DNA of 64,000 nt from an uncultured Clostridia bacterium (GTDB taxonomy: Bacteria; Bacillota; Clostridia; Oscillospirales; Ruminococcaceae), in the NCBI GenBank assembly GCA_947627875.1, contig CANQXS010000002.1, positions 62,001-126,000 on the forward strand. Reading direction: 5' to 3'. Position 1 is the first letter of the stretch; each line of letters starts with the position of its first letter. This document shows, piece after piece, positions 5,939 through 14,337 of the stretch. Made by a program: the position numbers and the translations under genes. The notes under the pieces are model-generated. The model was not told the DNA's origin, ran no database searches, and saw only the letters and a program-made list of their open reading frames with translations.

Positions 5939-6196
5939 GCTATGTTACATTTTAGCACTTTGCAACATAGGGGGGTGTTTTCGATATTTTGAGGGGGCGT
6001 ATTTTTACATTTTTATATAAGTCGCTTCATCTCTCCCCCTCGATCCAGAATTTTTCCTTCGACAACCGTATCGTCAAATCATTTTTCTTAACTGTTGACA
6101 AATAACTGCGAATAAACCTTATGTTATAAAGGTTTAGGTAAAATCATTGCCAGCACAGAATACGAAAATTTTCTTAAAAAATTTTCAAATTAGGTA
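5939..6196. other. Intergenic region before the recombinase
   Basis: Contains GC-poor sequence, a possible weak promoter (TTGACA at 6094-6099 with a TATGTT 19 nt away) and the inverted A/T-rich stretch near 6170-6190. No gene seen. Confidence 0.4.
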
Positions 6197-6225
6197 TTGA
6201 CAAAGTAACGATTATATGTTATAAT
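6197..6225 (+). promoter_or_regulatory. Consensus sigma-A promoter of the recombinase
   Basis: Perfect TTGACA (6197-6202), 17-nt spacer, perfect TATAAT (6220-6225). The start codon at 6269 follows about 43 nt later. This is the best housekeeping promoter in the phage part and implies expression by host RNA polymerase in the lysogen or early in infection. Confidence 0.9.
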
Positions 6226-6268
6226 CTATGTGTAAACTAAATTATACGAGATGAAAGGAGCCACCCAA

Positions 6269-7084
6269 ATGGCGAACATAATTCAGATAGATTCTCTTAG
6301 ACCTGGAACTTCCGAAAAGAAGTTCATAGACTTCTCCTCTCTTACTAAATCGAAGAGACAGTTACCAGAAGGACTGATAGCACCGGCTATCGAAGAAACT
6401 CCCAAAGAGCTTGCAGTTGAACATGCGGCAGAACCTATCAAAAGTCTTGAGGACATAAACAGAATATCTACCTACCTTCTGGCAAAAGAGAGATACAGAG
6501 ATTATATGCTCTTTATAGTAGGTATTAACTTCGGACTGAGGGTAAGCGATTTGCTCCAACTCAGATTCTCAGATTTGATTAACCCAGACCTATCTTTTAA
6601 AACTACATTCCCCATTCTGGAAAAGAAAACTAAAACAACCAGAAAGGTTCAGAAGAACAGATATATATCTATCAACGACGCGGTTATGGAGGCAGTTACC
6701 CTGTATCTCCAACACAACCAGTGCAATCTGAACGATTATCTGTTCAGAAGTGAAAGTAACAGAACTGCGGGAGACGACAAACCTATGAGCAGGGTTTCAG
6801 TAGACAGAATACTCAAAGAGATAGGAGCGGATCTCCACTTAAACATTCGTATCTCCACTCACTCTCTCAGAAAGACATTCGGGTACCACCAAATGCTCAT
6901 GTCGAATAACGATCCACGAAAGCTCTTATTACTACAGAAAATATTCGGTCACTCCTCTTCCACCCAGACATTAGACTATATAGGGATTACAGAGGAAGAA
7001 GTAGAGGACGCATATCTCAAGCTGAATCTGGGTAGCAGAAAGCACTACCTCATAGACAGCTCAATCGGAGAAGCTGCGATCTGA
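6269..7084 (+). CDS. Tyrosine recombinase (first of three)
   Basis: 271 aa from the ATG at 6269 (MANIIQID), which has AAAGGAG 8 nt upstream; an ATG at 6251 overlaps that site. The catalytic set is complete: R in GLRVSDLLQL (about residue 91), K in the beta-hairpin region (KNRYISI), HSLRKTF, FGHSS, and Y in LDYIG near residue 244. The N-terminal core-binding domain is very short, about 70 residues, which is less than in classical integrases. It stands alone behind a consensus promoter beside the GC-rich sigma-like gene and far from the tRNA-Thr att site, so it is probably not the main integrase. Inversion, resolution or mobility of the 4-7 kb segment are possible roles. Confidence 0.85.
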   Translation: MANIIQIDSLRPGTSEKKFIDFSSLTKSKRQLPEGLIAPAIEETPKELAVEHAAEPIKSLEDINRISTYLLAKERYRDYMLFIVGINFGLRVSDLLQLRFSDLINPDLSFKTTFPILEKKTKTTRKVQKNRYISINDAVMEAVTLYLQHNQCNLNDYLFRSESNRTAGDDKPMSRVSVDRILKEIGADLHLNIRISTHSLRKTFGYHQMLMSNNDPRKLLLLQKIFGHSSSTQTLDYIGITEEEVEDAYLKLNLGSRKHYLIDSSIGEAAI

Positions 7085-7437
7085 AGCAGAGTTTACAATA
7101 GGTGTTTACCAAGCAAGTAGCTTGTTAACATAGATATGGTAGCTTGAAAATTGAATATAGAAACTCTCTGGTGATTAGATGGTTAGGTAGACAATGAAAA
7201 GGACATTAGCTTTCGGAGATGCTAATGTCGAAGACAATGTTTCTTTCCAGTGGGGATCAAGTAGCTTCCTAAGAAAGATGATTCCTAAAATTTTTTCTTA
7301 TCTTTATTATTAGGGAACGATTTTCGCAAAGTGCCTATTATCGCGCTTTTACAAGCCTAAAATTTCAATTTTAGGAGGCTGGGGTTCCTAAATTTATTTC
7401 TCAGATATTTCTCACGAAAGGTTCAAGACAGCAATTT
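7085..7437. other. Intergenic region with two perfect hairpins
   Basis: No gene seen. One 9-bp perfect hairpin lies at 7202-7229 (GACATTAGC / GCTAATGTC). Another 9-bp hairpin at 7356-7375 (CCTAAAATT / AATTTTAGG) has a 2-nt loop, within a larger AGCCT...AGGCT frame. They may terminate recombinase transcription or be recombination or replication sites. The helicase gene follows with a GAAAGG binding site. Confidence 0.55.
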
Positions 7438-8754
7438 ATGATCAAGGTTTGCGATGCAATCATGGGTTCTGGCAAATCTTCTGCTGCCATAACGTATATA
7501 AACGAGCATAAGGATTTGAAATTCATTTATATAACGCCGTACTTGAACGAAGCAGAACGGATTGTCAACGCCTGTTCCGAACTGGAGTTTGTGCAACCAA
7601 GCAACAAGTATGCTGAGTTCGGACATCAAAAATATCAGCACACGCTATCACTAATTAACGAAGGCAAGAATATTGCCACCACACACGCCATGTTTCTGAG
7701 ATATTCGGAAACAATGATTGAGGCTATTAAGAAGAATGGTTATACGCTCATAATAGATGAGTCGGTCAACGTCATTCAGGACATGGACGTTCCTGAAGTT
7801 TTCATTTCGCTTTTAAAGGACGCTGGGTGGATTACCCAGACGGACACTGATATATATAATCTCTCACTTCCCTCTTCGATTACGTCGAACAGGGAGGGAT
7901 TCGGAAAAGGACATTGCGGTTTCGACATAATAGACAGAATCTCCCATCTTGCAGAAAGCAAACGAATCGTCGGAATACAGGACGGCGACGGAAAGGTATT
8001 CTACTGTATATACTCTAAGAAGATACTGGACGCGTTTAAAGACGTGTTTATACTCACCTATTTATTTGAAGCCTCGTCAATGAAATACTACTTTGACATT
8101 GAAAACATATCCTATCAGACGATAGGAATATCTAAGACTGACGGCATATACCGTTTCAGCGATACTGAAATGTATATCCCGCCTTACACCGAATCATTAT
8201 CTTCAATGATTCACATTTTCGACAACGACAAACTTAACGACATCGGAAAGCCTAAGACGGCACTGTCCTTCTCGTGGCTTTCAAACAAATCTTCTGAATA
8301 TAAAGCTAAGCAGAATCAGCTCAGACGGAACACCTCAAATTATTTTAAGAACTACTTTAAGGGCGTTGCGTCTGAAGATAAGCTCTGGTCAACATATAAA
8401 AGCGGCCGCGAAAAGGTCGTGTCAAACGGCTATGCCAGCCGTTTCCTATCCTATAACTGTAGAGCAACAAACGAATATAGAAACTGCTATGTACTCGCCT
8501 ACTGCGTGAATATATTTATGCGACCTTGCGAAAAGAATTTTTATCTGTCTCGCGGGGTGGACGTTCACGAAGATGAAGCCGCGCTATCGACTATGATACA
8601 GTGGATATGGCGATCGGCTATTCGCGACGGCAAAGAAATCTGGATATACATTCCAAGCAAAAGGATGCGGGAATTATTGACAGATTGGATTAGCAGCGTG
8701 GAACAACGATACAAAGACTACAAGGAGAATCAACATAATGATAAAAATGAATAA
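7438..8754 (+). CDS. Phage SF2-type helicase/ATPase
   Basis: 438 aa. The Walker A loop is at residues 8-15 (MGSGKSS), a motif Ia-like stretch follows (FIYITPYLNEAER), Walker B is at about residues 104-109 (TLIIDES, DExx type). Near the C-terminus SRGVDV and QWIWRSAIRDGKE look like SF2 motifs V and VI. Such proteins unwind DNA or load replication machinery in phages. The gene begins the rightward early operon and overlaps the following sigma gene by 17 nt. No DNA polymerase or primase is present in the window, so replication probably relies on the host or on genes further left. Origin-binding helicase is one possibility. Confidence 0.7.
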   Translation: MIKVCDAIMGSGKSSAAITYINEHKDLKFIYITPYLNEAERIVNACSELEFVQPSNKYAEFGHQKYQHTLSLINEGKNIATTHAMFLRYSETMIEAIKKNGYTLIIDESVNVIQDMDVPEVFISLLKDAGWITQTDTDIYNLSLPSSITSNREGFGKGHCGFDIIDRISHLAESKRIVGIQDGDGKVFYCIYSKKILDAFKDVFILTYLFEASSMKYYFDIENISYQTIGISKTDGIYRFSDTEMYIPPYTESLSSMIHIFDNDKLNDIGKPKTALSFSWLSNKSSEYKAKQNQLRRNTSNYFKNYFKGVASEDKLWSTYKSGREKVVSNGYASRFLSYNCRATNEYRNCYVLAYCVNIFMRPCEKNFYLSRGVDVHEDEAALSTMIQWIWRSAIRDGKEIWIYIPSKRMRELLTDWISSVEQRYKDYKENQHNDKNE

Positions 8755-9280
8755 TACCCAGAGAAAGCTTGTGGAGGATAACCACAAGCTTATTTATTCG
8801 TTTCTTCAGCGCCACAACTTACCATTAGACGCTGAGGAAGATTGGTATGGCACTGCGGCACTTGGGCTGTGCAGGGCGGCTGTACTTTATAACCCCGACA
8901 AGGGGGCGTTCAGCACTTATGCCTACCAAGCTATGCTGATGTCAGTGCGAGAGGTCGTGAGAAGCAAGAATAAGGACATTCAAGCCACATATTACCTTGA
9001 CTCCCCCATTCCCTTCACTGATATGTTCTTGCTTGATATAATCCCCGATAACGACGACGTAACTAAATATGTAGACACATTGTCGATTGTTCAGAAAACG
9101 TATGACAAAATGTCTGCCAGAAACAAGGAAGTGATAGCCTTAGCCATAGGCAAAGGTATGAAATATAATGCCATCGGCGCAAGACTCGGGATAACCCGAC
9201 AGGGCGTCTCGCGTATTGTTAATAGGTTCAGAAAGAGAGTTGCTGCTGCATTGTCTGCTGGCAACTCTTTTAATTTATAA
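8738..9280 (+). CDS. Sigma-70-family factor
   Basis: 180 aa; start ATG at 8738, 9 nt after AAGGAG inside the end of the helicase gene. Residues of about 10-80 match sigma region 2 (NHKLIYSFLQRHNL, GLCRAAVLYNPDKGAFSTYAYQ, where FSTYA is the typical core). Residues of about 125-170 match region 4 with a helix-turn-helix (KYNAIGARLGITRQGVSRI). It is short, with regions 2 and 4 only, as in ECF or phage sigma factors. It sits directly before the RNAP-like gene, which suggests that the two act together or that it redirects host RNA polymerase to late genes. Confidence 0.85.
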   Translation: MIKMNNTQRKLVEDNHKLIYSFLQRHNLPLDAEEDWYGTAALGLCRAAVLYNPDKGAFSTYAYQAMLMSVREVVRSKNKDIQATYYLDSPIPFTDMFLLDIIPDNDDVTKYVDTLSIVQKTYDKMSARNKEVIALAIGKGMKYNAIGARLGITRQGVSRIVNRFRKRVAAALSAGNSFNL

Positions 9281-9309
9281 GCCGAAACCGTTTAACAATA
9301 TGAAAGGAT

Positions 9310-12081
9310 GTGGTATGTATTTCTAAACAGCTAACAGCTCAGAAGTACATTCTGAAGCTTCACAGTACAAGATTAAAAAGAGCCAGATGGAATTTGACTC
9401 TTCCTTTATCAGAAGCGAGAAGTAATGACGAAGTTATTTCAATCGGAGACAGCCAGCAGCTTAGATGGATTGACGAAATAAATGATATCAAAGACGCTGA
9501 TATTACTGCAAAAAACATCAAAAAACAAATCAAATCGTTAAAGAAATTACCAAATTCTATAGCAAACAGAAAGGAAATCAGGACATTATATAAATGCTTG
9601 GACAGTGTTCAATATAAGCCCGACTATGTTTGCATAATCATGGATACCGTTGGCGACTACCATAGAGCTTGCAAAGGGTTCGCTATCAACGGCGTGAAGT
9701 ATACAAGGCTGCTGGGAACGAACGGCGGCGTTAAGAATTCGACCATAGTGTTTGTCAGCGAGCGGGTCGCCCCGATACTGAGGGAACGGATCAATAACGG
9801 CAGAAACGAAAGTATTGAGCTTGTACCCGCTAAGTTTGAAGCATATCGCGCTTTGACGTGCAGTGGGTCTACGCCCGTATCAATGCCAAAGGGAATATTG
9901 GTAGTTAAAGATTGTGAGACTACATTCACAGAAGACGTTATCACGCTGAGTGACGAGAAAGGCAATGAGCCTGCTATGAAGTACCAGAAAGACGTTCAGA
10001 TTACGCTCAACGAATCTGACGGGTATGGTTTGATACTGCCCTCTTTGGCACGGCGGTGGTCGGACGAATTAGGACTTGACTATCTGGCAAGCGGATTCAA
10101 TACACGCTTTTCCTGGGAAAAGGGAATGGTGTTCTGTTTCGACTTTATTGAGTTTGCCGACCAAGTTGCACACAAGCATATAGTTAAAGACGCGTGGGGC
10201 AACGAGGTGGATATCGCTCAGGTTGAACTTGTTCTCACAACTTCAATGCTTAAGCTATGGAGCAGCTATGACAGCATAGAACATTACCTAAGTATGTGTG
10301 AGAAGAATCACTACTCTTTTGGCGTAACTAAGGTATGCCCTAAGGCCCTTGAGAATCAGCGCGACTTAAACTACCAGTTTATTCAAAGCTATAAACTCTC
10401 AGACGAGGATATTGACAGGCTGATTAAACCTACAGTCAGCACGATTCACGACATTCTTTCCGACGATTACAGAAAGGCCATACTGTTTTTGGCCGGTACT
10501 CATATCGACGGCAAGAACGCCATGCGGACAGAGAACGACTTTGCGAGAGCAATTATGGCTGATAAGCGAGTATTTGATGACCCGTTTGTAAAACGCAAGA
10601 TATTTGAACTTATACGCAAGAAGATTGACGACGCTAAGATTGGGGTGATACAGGTACACGGCAACTACTCTATCGTATCTGGCGATCCTTATTCCTTATG
10701 CCAAAGTATATTTGAACTCCCTGTCACTGGCTTACTTAAAAAGGGCGAGCTGTTTAACCGATATTGGGTGGATTCGGGTGCCGACAAGGTTGCGTGCTTC
10801 AGGGCTCCTATGACGTGTCATAACAATATACGCTTAATGACGATAGCGAGGCGCGAAGAGCTGTTGCATTGGTATCGGTATATGAATACCTGTTCTATCT
10901 TCAACTCGTGGGATACGTCGGCACACGCTCTTAACGGCATGGATAAAGACGGAGACTTGGTATTGCTGACAGACAACGAGGTGCTGATTAGAAATCACGT
11001 TCAGCTGCCTACGATAATGTGCGAACAGAGAAATGCCGCGAAAACTTTGGTGGACGAAGAAAAGCTGATTCGCGCAAACATTGACAGTTTCGGAGACGAT
11101 ATTGGCAAAATAACAAATCGCGTCACTACTATGTATGACGTTCAGGCACAGTTTGAACCTGACAACGAAGAATATCAGACGCTTGACTATCGGATTAAGT
11201 GCGGACAGTTGTTCCAGCAGAATTCGATTGATAAGGCAAAGGGTATAGTCGCTAAGCCAATGCCGAAGGAATGGTATAATAGAGGTTCGTGCAGAATCAA
11301 ACCTGAAGATGAAGAATTTTTGTCGGACGATGAGCTTGACCGCAGACGGTTTAATCAAGTGGTGCTTGCGGACAAGAAGCCGTACTTTATGCGCTATATC
11401 TATCCCGACCTAATGGAGCAATACAGGACTTACCTTAAGAACACGGATAAAAAGTGTATCCGTAAATACAGAAAAACAATAGACGAATTGCTAAACACCG
11501 AGAATCTTTCCGAAGATGAATCGGTGTTTATTTCTTATTATTTCAGAAGAATGCCAGTGGGCGTTCACCAGTGCGTGATGAATAAGATATGCAAGAGGTT
11601 TGAAGAAGAGTTTGACGGGTTTATACTCAAGACTGGTTCGGACAGCGAATATGACTACTCGTATCTTAAGAGCGGTCAGGAGTATACGGAATCGCAGTAC
11701 TATGCGGTATACTCACTTTACAAACAGTATTTACAGCGGCTGGCAGATTTTTCTCAGGCTGCAAAAAGACAGCGGTTAGACAAAGACGAATGTGTGTGTA
11801 AGAAGAAGATTTTAATTGATGAGTTTCAGGAGAAGTGCGACAGGATTTGCTCAAACTCGGCACTGCTGACTGATATCATCTTAGATATATGTTATAAGAA
11901 AAACGGAACGAAACAGTTTGCGTGGGATCTGTGTGCTAATCAAATCATAGATAATTTACTCAAGGCAAATGAGGGCAGATACTGCTACCCTACTGAGTGT
12001 GAGGACGGCGACATAGGATTCTGCGGTAAGAGGTTTAGAATCGAAACGGGGTGTGTATATGAAGGAAATAGTAACGAATGA
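9310..12081 (+). CDS. Single-chain RNA polymerase-like protein (DxDGD, YonO/QDE-1 type)
   Basis: About 923 aa. The key motif is GMDKDGDLVLL (D545, D547, D549), the DxDGD metal-binding signature of double-psi beta-barrel RNA polymerases. Forty-seven residues before it, FRAPMTCHN (R498) resembles the conserved RAPTLHR of the RNAP beta-prime subunit, which has the same order and similar spacing. Family knowledge: YonO of phage SPbeta and crAss-like phage RNAPs are one-chain enzymes of this superfamily. It would transcribe phage genes. The start is unclear: GTG at 9310 almost touches the ribosome binding site AAAGGA, while the well-spaced ATG at 9315 is one frame off and closes after three codons. 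The next gene begins inside its 3' end. Confidence 0.75.
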   Translation: MVCISKQLTAQKYILKLHSTRLKRARWNLTLPLSEARSNDEVISIGDSQQLRWIDEINDIKDADITAKNIKKQIKSLKKLPNSIANRKEIRTLYKCLDSVQYKPDYVCIIMDTVGDYHRACKGFAINGVKYTRLLGTNGGVKNSTIVFVSERVAPILRERINNGRNESIELVPAKFEAYRALTCSGSTPVSMPKGILVVKDCETTFTEDVITLSDEKGNEPAMKYQKDVQITLNESDGYGLILPSLARRWSDELGLDYLASGFNTRFSWEKGMVFCFDFIEFADQVAHKHIVKDAWGNEVDIAQVELVLTTSMLKLWSSYDSIEHYLSMCEKNHYSFGVTKVCPKALENQRDLNYQFIQSYKLSDEDIDRLIKPTVSTIHDILSDDYRKAILFLAGTHIDGKNAMRTENDFARAIMADKRVFDDPFVKRKIFELIRKKIDDAKIGVIQVHGNYSIVSGDPYSLCQSIFELPVTGLLKKGELFNRYWVDSGADKVACFRAPMTCHNNIRLMTIARREELLHWYRYMNTCSIFNSWDTSAHALNGMDKDGDLVLLTDNEVLIRNHVQLPTIMCEQRNAAKTLVDEEKLIRANIDSFGDDIGKITNRVTTMYDVQAQFEPDNEEYQTLDYRIKCGQLFQQNSIDKAKGIVAKPMPKEWYNRGSCRIKPEDEEFLSDDELDRRRFNQVVLADKKPYFMRYIYPDLMEQYRTYLKNTDKKCIRKYRKTIDELLNTENLSEDESVFISYYFRRMPVGVHQCVMNKICKRFEEEFDGFILKTGSDSEYDYSYLKSGQEYTESQYYAVYSLYKQYLQRLADFSQAAKRQRLDKDECVCKKKILIDEFQEKCDRICSNSALLTDIILDICYKKNGTKQFAWDLCANQIIDNLLKANEGRYCYPTECEDGDIGFCGKRFRIETGCVYEGNSNE

Positions 12082-12793
12082 AAGAGCATATGTTGAACAA
12101 ATATTAAACTGTCCTAAGATTGGTTCGAAGCCGATGGAATCGTTGAGCCGCATTGCACGTTATTACTATAGCGAGGGGTATGCCAAAGACGAGATACATA
12201 AACTTCTTGAAGAGTATCTTCTTAAGTGTGACCCGACGTTTAACCTTGTCAAGTGGCAGACTTCGATAGATATGGTAGTCGGGAGTGCAAGCAAGTACCC
12301 CCTGATAGATATTCAGGGAGTACCGATAACTCGCTCAGAATTGAAAAAGATCAGTAAGCTGCGGAGTAAAATGCTCCGCAAGCTTATGTTCACACTCCTG
12401 TGCTTGGCTAAGTATTGCAATGCGGTTAATCCCTCAAATAACAACTGGGTCAACTTCAAAGACAAGGACATATTCAGTTTGGCAAATATAGTTATTGCCA
12501 CCAAGCGCCAATCTTTATTGATAAACGACCTGTGGAGCATGGGATATATCGGGTACAGCAAAATGGTTGACAACACAAATCTCAACGTTAAGATTGTTGA
12601 CGAGGATAGCCCTGTCGATTTGGTGGTTTTAGATTATAGGAATCTCGGCAATCAGTATTTGCGTTACTGCGGAGAGAGTTATATAGAGTGCCAGATATGC
12701 GGGAAAGTTATTGCAAAGCGCAGTAACAGGCAGCTTTATTGCTCTGAATGTTCTGCTAAAAGAGCGGGCAGGGCTGTAGCAAAAAGTAGCTAA
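12059..12793 (+). CDS. Phage protein with C-terminal zinc ribbon
   Basis: Start at the ATG at 12059 inside the end of the RNAP-like gene (23-nt overlap), so translation is probably coupled; 244 aa. The N-terminal two thirds are helical and basic. Near the C-terminus CQICGKVIAKRSNRQLYCSEC is a clear CxxC-x16-CxxC zinc ribbon followed by a basic tail. The coupling with the RNAP-like gene suggests a partner or regulator in transcription, but this is inference. No family name recognised. Confidence 0.65.
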   Translation: MKEIVTNERAYVEQILNCPKIGSKPMESLSRIARYYYSEGYAKDEIHKLLEEYLLKCDPTFNLVKWQTSIDMVVGSASKYPLIDIQGVPITRSELKKISKLRSKMLRKLMFTLLCLAKYCNAVNPSNNNWVNFKDKDIFSLANIVIATKRQSLLINDLWSMGYIGYSKMVDNTNLNVKIVDEDSPVDLVVLDYRNLGNQYLRYCGESYIECQICGKVIAKRSNRQLYCSECSAKRAGRAVAKSS

Positions 12794-12824
12794 TACTGTA
12801 ATTTTTCAAAAACAGTGCATTTAG

Positions 12825-12868
12825 AGACCCCCAGAACGGCGCGTAGTTTCGTACCGTTCGAGGGGTCT
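12825..12868 (+). terminator. Long hairpin after the transcription operon
   Basis: AGACCCC (12825-12831) pairs with GGGGTCT (12862-12868), and inside it GAACGG (12834-12839) with CCGTTC (12854-12859). It is followed by a T-rich stretch. Probable terminator or attenuator between the early operon and the next genes. Confidence 0.6.
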
Positions 12869-12936
12869 GTCAGTTTGTCTTTTAATGAGAGATAAGTATC
12901 TCTTTTATCTTTATCTTAGAATGAAAGGAAATGGCT

Positions 12937-13086
12937 ATGGTTGAGATTACAAGATCAGAAGCTGCTCTGATTCGTAAGCGTTTTCCAGACGCTCATATCC
13001 GACGCACGGTACATAAGTATTGTGTAGAGGAAACGCGCAGAGTAATGGAGTTTCTGAAAAGTATAAGACTAAATTTTAAGGAGTGA
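12937..13086 (+). CDS. Small phage protein, 49 aa
   Basis: The ATG at 12937 (MVEITRSEAALIRKRF) has AAAGGA 7 nt upstream; the ATG at 12931 is too close to that site. The product is basic, helical and has the look of a small DNA-binding protein (RKRFPDAHIRRTVHKY). It ends 4 nt before the GTG of the metallophosphoesterase gene. Family not recognised. Confidence 0.55.
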   Translation: MVEITRSEAALIRKRFPDAHIRRTVHKYCVEETRRVMEFLKSIRLNFKE

Positions 13087-13090
13087 TTCG

Positions 13091-14317
13091 GTGAATAGCA
13101 AGATTGACTTGAAAAAGTCCGAAAGCGAAAATGAGCTTCAATACATTTGGAGAATATGTCTTGCCAAAGATTCTGGAGTCCTCGATGCAACGTGGGAAGA
13201 TGTCGCTGATATCTTGAATAAGGAACTGATTGACGACGATTGCAAATATCTGAATGAGAGCGTTTATCGCAAGAAGTTCCAACAGGCAAAGGCGTTCTAT
13301 GAAAATGTATTTTCTAAAATGCGTTCGGACGAATATCAAGATCAGATTACTTCACATCGTCGTGAACTCCAAAAAGAACGCTATAAGCTCCAGACTGAAA
13401 AGCTGGAATATAATAGGTGGCTTAGGGAAGACGCAAGAGACGAACTCTTTGAGCAAAAGGTCTGTGAGGCCATTGAAAAATATGCGCCCAAGAGTCAGCC
13501 TCCTGTAAGAATTGAAAACAGTCACGGCAAACGTGCGGGTATCTTGTGCCTCGCCGATTGTCACTTTGGTAAAGAATTTAAAATTTATGGATTGTTCAAC
13601 GAGGTTATCAATGAATACAGCCCTGAAATCTTCTATGAGAGAATGACACGGGTGTATTCGGAAGTTATAGACCTTATAGAAAAGGAAGGTCTGACAGAAC
13701 TTCATGTGTATAATCTCGGCGACAGCATTGACGGTTTCTTAAGACATTCTCAATTATGGAGCCTGAGGTATGGTGCTATTGATTCGGCAGTGATTTACGG
13801 CAATTATATGGGCGATTGGCTTCGCAGTCTTTCAGAACATGTGTGCGTTGTATATCACCAGTCGGACGGTAATCACGACGAGATGAGGCTTCTTGACGGC
13901 AGGAAGGGTCAACATTTAAACGAATCCGTCGGCAAGATAATCAAGAACTGCATAGCGATTAAGAATGAATCAAATCCGAACTTCAGCCTTGTTGAAAATA
14001 AGACGGGGCTGATATTTGATACGGTTTGTGGGTTTAACATTCTTGGTATCCACGGCGAGGTTAAGGACTTGAGACGTTCAATTATGGAGTTTGAAAATAT
14101 CTATGACACTAAAATTTCTTACCTTATCGCTGGTCATAAACATCACGGAGAGTTTAGCGAATGTGGGGTCAGAAAGGGTTGCATAGGTGTTGGCTCAATA
14201 ATAGGCAGTGATGATTTTTCAATGTCGATTCGCCAAGTTGCGGACGCTTCGGCAACATTTTTAATATTTGAACAAGGCAAGGGCAAGGTGGACGAGCATA
14301 CTATCGTCCTTAATTAG
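13091..14317 (+). CDS. Calcineurin-like metallophosphoesterase
   Basis: 408 aa from a GTG start with AAGGAG 7 nt upstream. The N-terminal 145 residues contain a helical and coiled-coil segment (RRELQKERYKLQTEKLEYNRW). The catalytic domain carries the family motifs in order: ADCHFG (D156, H158), NLGDSIDG, DGNHDE, GIHGE and GHKHHG, the ligands for the two-metal site. Known members act on phosphodiesters or phosphomonoesters; in phages such proteins are often nucleases similar to SbcD/Mre11. Placement between transcription and packaging genes suits a DNA-processing role. The exact substrate cannot be read from sequence. Confidence 0.85.
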   Translation: MNSKIDLKKSESENELQYIWRICLAKDSGVLDATWEDVADILNKELIDDDCKYLNESVYRKKFQQAKAFYENVFSKMRSDEYQDQITSHRRELQKERYKLQTEKLEYNRWLREDARDELFEQKVCEAIEKYAPKSQPPVRIENSHGKRAGILCLADCHFGKEFKIYGLFNEVINEYSPEIFYERMTRVYSEVIDLIEKEGLTELHVYNLGDSIDGFLRHSQLWSLRYGAIDSAVIYGNYMGDWLRSLSEHVCVVYHQSDGNHDEMRLLDGRKGQHLNESVGKIIKNCIAIKNESNPNFSLVENKTGLIFDTVCGFNILGIHGEVKDLRRSIMEFENIYDTKISYLIAGHKHHGEFSECGVRKGCIGVGSIIGSDDFSMSIRQVADASATFLIFEQGKGKVDEHTIVLN

Positions 14318-14337
14318 TTAAGAGGTGGCAATCCGAT

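Noticed and set aside
5748-6020. Plus- and minus-strand frames through the purine-rich tract
   Set aside because: Low-complexity R/G/E/K or P/S/L peptides arising from the purine bias; no binding site and no domain.
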